Of a stretch of 64,000 bases of DNA, positions 54,385 to 62,813 are shown in pieces. How positions within the stretch are numbered: the stretch's first letter is position 1; the number at the start of each line of letters is the position of its first letter. The notes under the pieces are model-generated. The model searched no databases. It worked only from the letters and a program-made list of their open reading frames with translations, and was not told the origin of the DNA. Origin of the DNA: Poriferisodalis sp965116715 (lineage in GTDB: Bacteria; Actinomycetota; Acidimicrobiia; Acidimicrobiales; Poriferisodalaceae); the NCBI GenBank assembly GCA_965116715.1, contig OZ220724.1:3038001-3102000 (forward strand), given 5' to 3'. The translations under genes and the position numbers were made by a program.

Positions 54385-55340
54385 CAGTCGTGCTCCTGTT
54401 GCGCCACGCTGTGCTGATCGCTCGTGGCTTGCGCCACGAGGTGACCCGGTTCCACTTCGACCAGGGTCACGGGCTCGGGAGCGGTGCCGGCTTCGAACAC
54501 CGGGCTGGGCACCTCGTCGGTCTGTACTGAGCGGTCAGTCCGGCGGCGCGCCGGATCGGCGATCGGCACCGCGTCGAGCAACCGCTTGGTGTACTCGTGC
54601 ATGGGGTTCTCGAAGATGGCGCGGCGCGGACCCAACTCGACAATCTGGCCGAGGTACATGACGCCGACCCGGTGGGCGATCCGCTCCACGACGGCGAGGT
54701 CGTGGCTGATGAACAGGTACGACAGGCCCATCTCCTCCTGCAGGTCCATCATCAGGTTGATGACCTGCGCCTGGATCGAGACGTCCAGAGCGGACACCGC
54801 TTCATCGGCGATCACCAGCTCGGGTCGCAGCGCCAACGCCCGGGCGATGCAGATGCGCTGCCGCTGACCGCCGGAGAACTGGTGCGGGTACTGCCGCATG
54901 TCGTCGGGCGACATGCCGACCCGCCGCAGCAGGTCGGCGACCACATCGTTGATCTCACGCTTGGGCACCGCGCGATGGATCTCGAGCGGCTCAGCAATCG
55001 CCTTGCCGACGGTGCGGCGAGGATCCAGGCTGGCAAAGGGATCCTGGAAGACGATCTGCGCCTTGCGCCGGTGAGGCCGCAGCGCCCGGGGCCCGAGGTT
55101 CGTGATGTCGGCGCCGTCCAGCCGGATGATGCCACTGGTCGGATTCAGCAGGCGGATGATCAGGTACGCGAGCGTCGACTTGCCGCAGCCGCTCTCGCCG
55201 ACCACAGCCAGCGTTTCCCCTCGATCGATGTGCAGGCTCACCTGCTCCACGGCGTGAACGCGTGCGCCATGGCTGGCCGGGAAATGCTTCGTGAGCGCCT
55301 CCACCTCGACAATCGGTGCTGCGCCATCGTGCTGCGTCAC
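54384..55340 (-). CDS. dppF: peptide/nickel-type ABC transporter ATPase (DppF-like)
   Basis: A 318-residue ABC ATPase of the oligopeptide/nickel family: Walker A GESGCGKSTLAYL, Q-loop VFQDPFASLDPR, signature FSGGQRQRICIARAL, Walker B LVIADEAVSALDVS and H-loop ISHDLAVV. The C-terminal oligopeptide/nickel ATPase extension is present. It overlaps the ATPase gene upstream by four bases (ATGA) and the amidohydrolase downstream. Forms a heterodimer with DppD. Confidence 0.93.
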   Translation of the reverse strand: MTQHDGAAPIVEVEALTKHFPASHGARVHAVEQVSLHIDRGETLAVVGESGCGKSTLAYLIIRLLNPTSGIIRLDGADITNLGPRALRPHRRKAQIVFQDPFASLDPRRTVGKAIAEPLEIHRAVPKREINDVVADLLRRVGMSPDDMRQYPHQFSGGQRQRICIARALALRPELVIADEAVSALDVSIQAQVINLMMDLQEEMGLSYLFISHDLAVVERIAHRVGVMYLGQIVELGPRRAIFENPMHEYTKRLLDAVPIADPARRRTDRSVQTDEVPSPVFEAGTAPEPVTLVEVEPGHLVAQATSDQHSVAQQEHD

Positions 55341-56317
55341 GAGTCCGAGCTCCCGCCGCTGTCCGCCCCAAAGGCGGCGGGCGCTGCCAGTGCATCGGGA
55401 TCGATCCCCTCGAAGCGCTGGGGGGCTTCGACGCCGGCCATCGACCCGAGGCGTGGCACGGCGGCTAGCAGCGACTGCGTGTACGGCTCGCTCGGCCGAT
55501 CGAAGATGTCCGAGACATGGCCGCGCTCAACCAATCGCGACTGCTGCATCACCACCACCTCGTCGGCGACTTCCGCGACGACGCCCATGTCGTGGGTGAT
55601 GATCAGCACGGCTGCGCCGGTCTCGCGCTGCATCTCGGCGATCAGGGCGAGGATCTGTGCCTGGATCGTCACGTCGAGCGCGGTGGTGGGCTCATCTGCG
55701 ATCAGGATCGCCGGGTCGCAGGCGAGCGCCATGGCGATCATCACCCGCTGACGCATCCCGCCCGACATCTCGTGGGGGTACTGGTCGATCCGGCGCGCGG
55801 CATCGGGGATGCGCACCCGGTTCAGCATCTCCAAGGTGCGCTCGCGAGCCTGACTGCGGTTCATGCCACGGTGAAGCCGCAGCGCTTCGCCGATCTGGCT
55901 GCCGACGGTGTAGACGGGGTTGAGACTGGTCAGCGGCTCTTGGAAAATCATCGAGATGCGATCGCCCCGGATCGATCGCATCTGCGGTTCGGGCAGTTGC
56001 AGCAAGTCGTCGACGCTGCCGTCGTCGTGGCGGAACAGCACCTCGCCGCTGCGGATCTCCGCCCGGGTGCCGATCTCGATGAGCCGCATGATCGACAGCG
56101 CCGTGACCGACTTGCCTGATCCCGATTCGCCCACCACCGCCAAGGTGGCACCGTCGTGCAGGTCGAACGACACGTCGCTGACGGCAACGAAGTCGTCGAA
56201 GCCGACGGTCAGCCCCCGGACGCGCAGTCTCGGTGCGGCGCCGTTCGCGTCGGCTGTGTAGTCCCCGCCTCCTGCGCCGGCTGTGTCGTTCGCGCCTCTT
56301 GCGTCGGCCGGGCTCAT
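55337..56317 (-). CDS. dppD: peptide/nickel-type ABC transporter ATPase (DppD-like)
   Basis: A 326-residue ABC ATPase: Walker A GESGSGKSVTALS, Q-loop IFQEPLTSLNPVY, signature MSGGMRQRVMIAMAL, Walker B AILIADEPTTALDV and H-loop THDMGVV. The C-terminal segment has the family extension but the CxxC-type oligopeptide Fe-S motif is not evident. It starts three bases after dppC and overlaps dppF. Confidence 0.93.
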   Translation of the reverse strand: MSPADARGANDTAGAGGGDYTADANGAAPRLRVRGLTVGFDDFVAVSDVSFDLHDGATLAVVGESGSGKSVTALSIMRLIEIGTRAEIRSGEVLFRHDDGSVDDLLQLPEPQMRSIRGDRISMIFQEPLTSLNPVYTVGSQIGEALRLHRGMNRSQARERTLEMLNRVRIPDAARRIDQYPHEMSGGMRQRVMIAMALACDPAILIADEPTTALDVTIQAQILALIAEMQRETGAAVLIITHDMGVVAEVADEVVVMQQSRLVERGHVSDIFDRPSEPYTQSLLAAVPRLGSMAGVEAPQRFEGIDPDALAAPAAFGADSGGSSDS

Positions 56318-56320
56318 CGC

Positions 56321-57250
56321 TCAGCGTCCCCGCAGCTTGGGGTTGTAGGCGTCCTGCAGGCCGTCGCCGATGAGGCTGAAGCTCAGCACCGTGAAGAAGA
56401 TCGCCAGGCCGGGGAACGTCACCGACCACCACGCGGTCAGGAAGTTCCCCCGGTTCAACCCGATCATCAGGCCCCAGCTGGTGGTGTTGGGATCACCGAG
56501 GCCCAGGAACGCCAGCCCCGCCTCAAACAGGATCGCCGTGCCCATGATGAGCGTGGCCGACACGATCAGCGGCGGCAGCGCATTCGGGAACACCACCTTG
56601 CGAATGATGCGCCAGTCCGTGGCTCCCACCGCTCGGGCAGCCCGCACAAACTCCAGGTTCTTCAGCCTCAGGAACTCTGCACGGGTGATGCGCGCGATGC
56701 CCGGCCAGGCAACGACACCGATGGCGAATGAGATGGTCCACATCGACGGCTCGAACAGCGCCACCACCACCATCGCGAACAGCAGCGCAGGCAGTACCTG
56801 GAAGAACTCGGTGAAGCGCATGAGGGCGCTGTCGAGCCAGCCGCCGTAGTAGCCGGCGAGCGCTCCGATGCTGATGCCGATCACCAGCACCATCGCGGCC
56901 GCCATGGCAGCCACCGTCAGGCTGGTCGTGCCGCCGCCGATCACCCCGGCCAGCACGTCGCGTCCCAGGTAGTCGGTGCCCAAGCGTGCCTCTTCCAACT
57001 CGCCAGGGCCGGTGAGCGGAATCGCCACGATGTCCTTGGGATCGTTGTCATAGATCCGCGGGCCGGCGACCGTCATGAAGACGATCCCGATGAGCATCAC
57101 CACGCCCGCCACCGCTGCCTTGTTGCGCACGAACAGCCGCAGCGTCTCCCGACCTGGGCGTCCCGATCCGCCTTCGCCAGCGGCCCCAAGGCCGGGCGCG
57201 ACCGGCAGATCGACGGCCGCCACCTCGCCGCGTCCCATGGCGTCAGACAT
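56321..57250 (-). CDS. dppC: ABC transporter permease (DppC-like)
   Basis: A 309-residue permease with six membrane helices. The N-terminal helix is followed by an extracytoplasmic loop and the ABC-binding EAA motif in EFVRAARAVGATDWRIIRKV. It pairs with DppB in the membrane. ATG at 57250; overlaps the dppB stop by eight bases. Confidence 0.93.
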   Translation of the reverse strand: MSDAMGRGEVAAVDLPVAPGLGAAGEGGSGRPGRETLRLFVRNKAAVAGVVMLIGIVFMTVAGPRIYDNDPKDIVAIPLTGPGELEEARLGTDYLGRDVLAGVIGGGTTSLTVAAMAAAMVLVIGISIGALAGYYGGWLDSALMRFTEFFQVLPALLFAMVVVALFEPSMWTISFAIGVVAWPGIARITRAEFLRLKNLEFVRAARAVGATDWRIIRKVVFPNALPPLIVSATLIMGTAILFEAGLAFLGLGDPNTTSWGLMIGLNRGNFLTAWWSVTFPGLAIFFTVLSFSLIGDGLQDAYNPKLRGR

Positions 57251-58226
57251 TGGTGCGCTCCCGCAGGCGGATGCGGGGGTCGATGATCGTGTACAGCAGG
57301 TCGGTCAGCAGGTTCGCCACGATCACCATGACTGACGACACCAGCAGCACGCCGAGCAGCACCGAAGTATCCCGGCGCAGGATCGAGTCGAATGCCAGCC
57401 TTCCCAGCCCCGGCCAATTGAAGACGGTCTCGACCAGCAACGCACCCGACAGCAGTGCCCCGAACTGCAGGCCGATCACCGTCACGACCGGGATGATGGC
57501 GTTGCGCAGCGCATGCTTGTACACCACTCGGCGCTCACCGAGCCCCTTGGCCCGGGCGGTGCGCACGTAGTCAGACTCCAGCACTTCCAGCATGGAGGCC
57601 CGGGACAACCGGCTGTACTGCGCCAGGTAGATGAGGCCCAACGTGAGCGCGGGCAGCACGAGATGCTCCGCGACATCCAGCACGTTCGCCAGCATGCCCT
57701 CGCCGTAGTTCACGTCGTGCCAGCCCTGGATCGGCAGCAGCTCCCACGTTGACGCGAACAGGATCACCAGCATGATCCCGGTCCAGAACACCGGCATCGA
57801 GAAGCCCACGAGCGCCAGCACGGTTGCGCCATGACTGAGCGGACTCTCCGGGCGGCGCGCCGTCGCGACGCCGACCATGGTGCCCGCAGCGACGGCGAAG
57901 GCCAGCGCGGTCCCGACCAGCAGCACGGTGGGCCACAGGCGCTGGAGGATCAGCGACGTCACCGACTGGTTGAAGAAGAACGACTCGCCCAGATCGCCGG
58001 TGGCGACCCGGCCGATATAGGAACCGAGCTGCACGATCACGGGACGATCCAGGCCGTACTGGGCACGGATCTCTTCGAGCAGCTCCGGGTCGCCGGCGCC
58101 GCTCTCGCCCACGATCACCGTGGCCGGATCGCCGGGCGTGATGTGGATCAGCAAGAAGTTGAGGCACATCACTGCCAGGATCAGCCCGAGTGCTTGGGCG
58201 ATCCTGGCAGCGATGGACCTCAGCAT
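57243..58226 (-). CDS. dppB: ABC transporter permease (DppB-like)
   Basis: A 327-residue permease with six membrane helices, the DppB signature FLLIHITPGDPATVIVGES and the EAA motif in YVRTARAKGLGERRVVYKH. It follows dppA by 82 bases and overlaps dppC. Confidence 0.93.
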   Translation of the reverse strand: MLRSIAARIAQALGLILAVMCLNFLLIHITPGDPATVIVGESGAGDPELLEEIRAQYGLDRPVIVQLGSYIGRVATGDLGESFFFNQSVTSLILQRLWPTVLLVGTALAFAVAAGTMVGVATARRPESPLSHGATVLALVGFSMPVFWTGIMLVILFASTWELLPIQGWHDVNYGEGMLANVLDVAEHLVLPALTLGLIYLAQYSRLSRASMLEVLESDYVRTARAKGLGERRVVYKHALRNAIIPVVTVIGLQFGALLSGALLVETVFNWPGLGRLAFDSILRRDTSVLLGVLLVSSVMVIVANLLTDLLYTIIDPRIRLRERTNV

Positions 58227-58308
58227 GCTCCGTCCTTGTTGAGCCCGTAGCTGTTGAGCACGGCTCCGGCGATCACTTCAGCGCTGCCGGAACGGGGCTC
58301 GGTTGCCG

Positions 58309-60108
58309 CTACTGGTCCAGCCAGACCTGGTGCATGGGCGACATCTGCCCCCAGATGTTGTTGGTGGGCGGGTTCATGACCACCGGGTTGAATGCCTGCC
58401 AGAACGACGGCGTGTTCAGGAAGTAGATCGGCACCTCATCGGCCACGATCTCCTGGAACTCGGCGTACAGCCTGGTCCGTTCGCCAGCGTCGAGCTCCTG
58501 GCCTGCTGCATCGAGCAGTGCGTCGACGTCGGGATTGCAGTAGCCCGTGTTGTTGGTCCAGATCACGCCCACCCGGTTGTCGCACAGGTAGGTGCGGTGG
58601 ACGCCGATGACCGGGTCGCCCCAGTTCCAGACCTGGTTGATGGTCATCTGGTAGTCCCCGCCGGCGACTCGCTGCGCCCAGGTCGGGAAGTCGGGCGACA
58701 CGCTCAGCTCGACGTTGATGCCGGCGTCTTTCAGCGCCTGCACCACGTATTCGGCGTGGACCACGAACGCCGGCGGGATGTAGTCGATGGTGAGCTCCAG
58801 CTCGCCTTCGCCGTAACCCGCCTCGGCCAGCAGCTGCTTGGCCCGGTCGATGTCCTTGTCGTAGTGGTTCACGTTCGTGTTGTGGAACGGGCTGGCGGCG
58901 GCGATTCCGGTCGGCACCGGGAAGGTGAGCCCTTGTTCGATGACCTCGGAGAGGAACTGGCGGTCGATCGCGTACGCGATGGCCTGGCGCACTCGCACAT
59001 CAGACAGGGCGGGGTCGTTCAGGTTGAACTCCAGCCAGTTGATCTGCCCGATCGCCTCGTGGCCTTGAGCGGTCACCTCCACGTCGGGATTGTCCATCAG
59101 CCTCAGCACGTTCGCTGCCGGGCCCAGGGTGGACGACAGGTGCGTGGTGCCGTTCTCGAGGCTCAGCACGATGGCCGTCGAATCGGGCGTGATCTCCATC
59201 ACGATCTCGTCGAGGCAGGGTGTGCCTTCGATGAAGAAGTCGTCGAAGCGCTCCATCCGGATGATGGTCCCCGGCTCGTACTCGGTCAGCCGGAACGGGC
59301 CCGAGCCCACGAAGTCCTCGGTGTTGCGCGGGTGAGTCTTGGGGTCTTGGCCGTCGTCGAAGATGTGCTTGGGGATGATCGGCAGCAGGCCCGGTGACAT
59401 CGCCAGCAAGATCGCCGGGTGCGGCTGGCTGAGATTGATGACCGCGGTGTGCTCGTCGGGCGTGTCGACGCTGGTGACCGGCGCGTACATCGGCTTGAAC
59501 GGGTGGTTCTCCTGCACGGTCTTGATCGAGAACGCCACGTCAGCCGAGGTGATGGGCATGCCGTCGTGGAAGACGGCGTCCTCCACGAGGTGCAGTGTCA
59601 CCGACAGGCCGTCATCGGCGACCTCCCAGCTCTCGGCCAGGTACGGCATCGGGTTGTACTGGTCGTCATACAGCAGCGGGCTCGCGTTGAGCTGTGTGCC
59701 CGGCACCGCAGTCGCATAACCCGACTGCACCGTGCCATTGAGGTGCCGTGGCACCTGCGTGCTGCCGATGATGAGCGTCCCGCCGACGTTCTGCCCGTCA
59801 TTGCACGCAGCGGCAGCCATGTCGTCGGCCATGTCATCATCCGCCATGTCGCCGTCGTCGGCCATGTCGCCGTCGTCGTCCTCGTCGTGATCGTGGCCGT
59901 CGTCCTCGTCATGGTCGTGGCCGTCGTCGTCGTCCATGTCGTCGGCCGCATCACCGCCCGAGTCCGCCGCGGCGGTGGTCGCCGGCGCGGTGTCATCGCC
60001 GTCGTCGTCACTGCCGCACGCAGCAGCGACCAGTGCGAACACCGCAAGCAACGCGACCAGCAGCCGGCCGAAGCTCCGCTGCCTGTCACGTGTCGACGTG
60101 GTCCTCAT
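58309..60108 (-). CDS. dppA: solute-binding lipoprotein of a peptide/nickel-type ABC importer
   Basis: A 599-residue SBP_bac_5 family protein (DppA/OppA/NikA). The lipobox ends at C31 (ALVAAAC). Residues 32-97 are an extremely acidic, His- and Met-bearing linker (DGHDHDEDDGHDHDED, then DMADD repeats). The binding domain begins near NVGGTLIIGSTQ and contains PYLAESWEVADDGLSVTLHL and DVRVRQAIAYAIDRQ, both typical. The His/Asp linker could hold metal ions, but similar acidic linkers occur in other marine actinobacterial binding proteins. Start ATG at 60108 with GGAGAC nine bases upstream. Confidence 0.9.
   Translation of the reverse strand: MRTTSTRDRQRSFGRLLVALLAVFALVAAACGSDDDGDDTAPATTAAADSGGDAADDMDDDDGHDHDEDDGHDHDEDDDGDMADDGDMADDDMADDMAAAACNDGQNVGGTLIIGSTQVPRHLNGTVQSGYATAVPGTQLNASPLLYDDQYNPMPYLAESWEVADDGLSVTLHLVEDAVFHDGMPITSADVAFSIKTVQENHPFKPMYAPVTSVDTPDEHTAVINLSQPHPAILLAMSPGLLPIIPKHIFDDGQDPKTHPRNTEDFVGSGPFRLTEYEPGTIIRMERFDDFFIEGTPCLDEIVMEITPDSTAIVLSLENGTTHLSSTLGPAANVLRLMDNPDVEVTAQGHEAIGQINWLEFNLNDPALSDVRVRQAIAYAIDRQFLSEVIEQGLTFPVPTGIAAASPFHNTNVNHYDKDIDRAKQLLAEAGYGEGELELTIDYIPPAFVVHAEYVVQALKDAGINVELSVSPDFPTWAQRVAGGDYQMTINQVWNWGDPVIGVHRTYLCDNRVGVIWTNNTGYCNPDVDALLDAAGQELDAGERTRLYAEFQEIVADEVPIYFLNTPSFWQAFNPVVMNPPTNNIWGQMSPMHQVWLDQ
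59818..60015 (-). repeat. repetitive low-complexity sequence in the dppA linker
   Basis: Imperfect short repeats of GAC, CAC and ATG codons (read on the minus strand) encode the acidic linker of the binding protein, including two copies of DGHDHDED and several DMADD. The repeats are prone to copy-number change without a frame shift. Confidence 0.7.
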
Positions 60109-60190
60109 GAGGATGTCTCCCTCCGTGGAGGCACCCACCGGTTACACGACGACGGGTGCATTGTTGGCTAGGCCCTGCGAGAGCCTGCGC

Positions 60191-60196
60191 TACCGT
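60191..60196 (+). promoter_or_regulatory. -10 element of the ssuD leader ORF
   Basis: TACCGT is eight bases before the ATG at 60205, in the divergent region between dppA and ssuD. Leaderless geometry as elsewhere in this window. Confidence 0.4.
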
Positions 60197-60204
60197 AACC
60201 GACG

Positions 60205-60282
60205 ATGTCGTTGCCATCGACGGTGACACGCACAGTTCCCGGTGGGCCGCAAGGTGGCGTCAGCAAGGTGGTCGGCCGATGA
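60205..60282 (+). CDS. leader ORF upstream of ssuD
   Basis: A 25-codon ORF starting eight bases after a -10 element; its TGA overlaps the ATG of ssuD (ATGA). The peptide begins MSLPSTVTRTVPGG and ends in VSKVVGR. It contains no cysteine, unlike the polycysteine leaders known from mycobacterial sulfur genes. ssuD itself has no good ribosome-binding site, so translation through this ORF and reinitiation are plausible. Confidence 0.45.
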   Translation: MSLPSTVTRTVPGGPQGGVSKVVGR

Positions 60283-61391
60283 AGGTCCACTGGTTCTTGC
60301 CGACGGGAGGCGATTCTCGCGACGTGCTGCCCGACGAGCCAGGCGCGCATTGGCGGCCGCCGTCCATGGACTATCTCGCCCAGATCGCGACTGCATGCGA
60401 CCAGCTCGGCTATGAGGGGATGCTTACGCCGTGCGGAACGATGTGCGAGGACGCATGGCTCTCCACCATTGCGCTGGCGCCGCTGACCAAGCGCGTCAAG
60501 TTCCTGGTGGCCTTCCGGCCGGGCTTCCTGTCGCCCACGCTGGCTGCGCAGATGGCCTCGACCTACCAGCGGCTGTCGGGTGGCCGGCTGCTCATCAACA
60601 TCGTCACCGGTGCCGAGCCGCGCGAGCTGAACCGCTTCGGCGATTGGCTTGACAAAGACACCCGCTACGCCCGCACCGGTGAGTTCCTGCGCATCGTGCG
60701 GGAGGCGTGGTCGGGCGAGCCGTTCGATTTCGAGGGCGACTTCTACAAGGTCGCTGCTGCCACCACGCGCGAGGTGCCCGATCCGCTCCCCGCGATCTAC
60801 TTCGGCGGGGCGTCACCGGCGGCCGAGCAGATCGCAGCCCAGCACGTCGACGTCTACTTGGCCTGGGGCGAGCCTCCCGACATGGTGACCGAACGGCTGG
60901 ACCGCATGCGGGCCCGAGCTGGCGAGCACGGTCGCACGCTGCGCTACGGCATCCGCTTTCACGTCATCACCCGGCCCGATGCTGCCGACGCCTGGGCCGT
61001 GGCCGACGACATGCTGGCGCACATGAGCCCCGAGGCCATCGCCGCTGCCCAAGCTGACTTCGCCACGACGATGTCGGAGGGCCAGCGCCGCATGGCCCAG
61101 CTGCACGCCGAGGGCACCGGGAGGCTGGAGATCCACCCCAATGTGTGGTCGGGCATCGGACTCGTCCGTGGCGGTGCCGGAACGGCGCTGGTCGGCAGCT
61201 ACAGCGAGGTGGCGGATCGCATTGCGGAGTATCACGCGCTGGGCTTCGACGAGTTCATCCTGTCGGGTTACCCGCACCTCGAAGAGGCGTACTGGTTCGG
61301 CGAGGGCGTCATGCCGATCTTGCGTGAACGCGGGCTGCTCGAACCGCTCGCGCACGGCTCCGACAACGCTCTGGTCTCTTCGTTCCGCTGA
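60279..61391 (+). CDS. ssuD: FMNH2-dependent alkanesulfonate monooxygenase
   Basis: Cleaves C-S bonds of alkanesulfonates to release sulfite when sulfate is scarce, using FMNH2 from a partner reductase. The 370-residue protein is strongly similar to E. coli SsuD along its length: VHWFLPTGGDSRD at the start, PCGTMCEDAW with C56 matching the active-site-region Cys54, VTGAEPRELNRFG, YLAWGEPPDM and GLVRGGAGTALVGSY near the end. The flavin reductase (SsuE) and the sulfonate transporter are not next to it. ATG at 60279 overlaps the leader ORF. Confidence 0.93.
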   Translation: MKVHWFLPTGGDSRDVLPDEPGAHWRPPSMDYLAQIATACDQLGYEGMLTPCGTMCEDAWLSTIALAPLTKRVKFLVAFRPGFLSPTLAAQMASTYQRLSGGRLLINIVTGAEPRELNRFGDWLDKDTRYARTGEFLRIVREAWSGEPFDFEGDFYKVAAATTREVPDPLPAIYFGGASPAAEQIAAQHVDVYLAWGEPPDMVTERLDRMRARAGEHGRTLRYGIRFHVITRPDAADAWAVADDMLAHMSPEAIAAAQADFATTMSEGQRRMAQLHAEGTGRLEIHPNVWSGIGLVRGGAGTALVGSYSEVADRIAEYHALGFDEFILSGYPHLEEAYWFGEGVMPILRERGLLEPLAHGSDNALVSSFR

Positions 61392-61398
61392 GCTGCAG

Positions 61399-62151
61399 AT
61401 GCCCGACAGCCCGCGAGGAGAAACCGGCACCTCAGGCGAGCGCCGCCCGCTGCGCCTGGGCTTGCTGCGCTGCGACGATCCGGTCCCCGGGCTGAGATCG
61501 ATCTGCGGCACCTATTCGGACATGTTCGCCGACGTGATCGCCCGGGTCGATCCCGGCGTCCAGATGGACACCTTCAGCCTCCCCGATGACGAATGGCCGC
61601 ACGACCTCGATGTGTACGACGGCTGGATGACCACCGGAACCCGCGCCTCGGTCTACGACGACACTCCGTGGATCAGCCGCTTTGCTGACTTCGTGCGGCA
61701 GTTGCACGCAGAGCGTCGCAAGATGTTCGGCGTCTGCTTCGGACACCAGATGATCGCCCACGCGCTCGGCGGCACAGTGCAGCGGGCTCAGCACGGCTGG
61801 ACGGTGGGGGCCAACGTCTGGAAGATCCACGAGCGTCGCCCCTGGATGGAACCGCCTGCCGACGAGATCCGCCTCATCCACAGCCACCAGGACCAAGTGC
61901 TGTGCTTGCCGCCCGGCGGCGTCGTGCTCGCCGGTGCCGACCGATGCCCGATCGCGATGCTGGCGGTCGGCGACCACCTCGTGGGGCTGCAGGGCCACCC
62001 GGAGTTCCAGCCAGAATTCGTCGGCCCGCTGTACGAGACCCGCACCGAACTGCTCGGTGCTGATGCGGTCGTCGAGGCCAAGGCCAGCCTGGCGACGCCC
62101 TGCAACCAGGAACTCGTCGCAGGCTGGATGCTGCGCTTCTTTGCTGGCTGA
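61399..62151 (+). CDS. class I glutamine amidotransferase-like protein
   Basis: A 250-residue single-domain GATase1 protein with the full triad: nucleophile C113 in FGVCFGHQM, H200 and E202 in QGHPEFQPEF. It resembles the stand-alone GuaA-N-type amidotransferases (YfeJ-like group) whose acceptors are unknown. Seven bases separate it from ssuD, so the two are probably one unit and this enzyme may act on a sulfur- or nitrogen-containing compound; that link is an inference. ATG at 61399. Confidence 0.85.
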   Translation: MPDSPRGETGTSGERRPLRLGLLRCDDPVPGLRSICGTYSDMFADVIARVDPGVQMDTFSLPDDEWPHDLDVYDGWMTTGTRASVYDDTPWISRFADFVRQLHAERRKMFGVCFGHQMIAHALGGTVQRAQHGWTVGANVWKIHERRPWMEPPADEIRLIHSHQDQVLCLPPGGVVLAGADRCPIAMLAVGDHLVGLQGHPEFQPEFVGPLYETRTELLGADAVVEAKASLATPCNQELVAGWMLRFFAG

Positions 62152-62184
62152 TCGGAAGCGGCCTGAGGTGCGTCCTGACGCGGG

Positions 62185-62775
62185 CTAGGTCGCAGGCATC
62201 CAAGCAGGGCGGGTTGTCTCGTAACCGTCGATCTCCGATGCGCTGCGCAGCGTGATGCCGATGTCGTCGAGACCTTCGAGGAAGCGCTCCTGTGTTGCGT
62301 CGTCCATCGGAAACGGCTCCTCGATGCCGACCGCAGGTGCGCTGAGCAGGCGCCGCTCCACATCGACCCTCACCACGAGGTCGGGGTCGGCGGCCACGGC
62401 GGTCCGCAGGCGGGCAGCTGCCTCCTCGGACACCTGCACCGGCACCAGGCCGTTCTTGGTGGAGTTGTTGCGGAAGATGTCGCCGAACCGGGGCGAGACC
62501 ACGGCTACGAAGCCGTAGTCCATGAGCGCCCACACAGCGTGCTCACGCGACGAGCCGGTGCCGAAGTTCGACCCGGCCACCAAGACCGTGGCGCCTGCAA
62601 AGCGCTCGTCATTCAGCACGAAGTCGCGCTCGTCACGCCACTCGCTGAACAGCCCCTTGCCGAAGCCGGTGCGCTCCACCCGCTTGAGCCAGTCGCTGGG
62701 GATGATCTGGTCGGTATCCACGTCGGAGCGGTCGAGGGGCACTGCGCGCCCCTCGTGCACTCGTACTGGCTCCAT
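62185..62775 (-). CDS. leuD: 3-isopropylmalate dehydratase small subunit
   Basis: Small subunit of isopropylmalate isomerase in leucine synthesis. The 196-residue protein has SDVDTDQIIPSDWLKRV, the substrate-recognition motif GSNFGTGSSREHAVWAL and RFGDIFRNNSTKNGL. ATG at 62775 with AAAGGA ten bases upstream. It follows leuC by 38 bases. The long N-terminal extension to 62988 is rejected. Confidence 0.95.
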   Translation of the reverse strand: MEPVRVHEGRAVPLDRSDVDTDQIIPSDWLKRVERTGFGKGLFSEWRDERDFVLNDERFAGATVLVAGSNFGTGSSREHAVWALMDYGFVAVVSPRFGDIFRNNSTKNGLVPVQVSEEAAARLRTAVAADPDLVVRVDVERRLLSAPAVGIEEPFPMDDATQERFLEGLDDIGITLRSASEIDGYETTRPAWMPAT

Positions 62776-62813
62776 CGGCCTTGTCCTTTCTCTCCCTGCG
62801 GCCTTGCTCGGGC

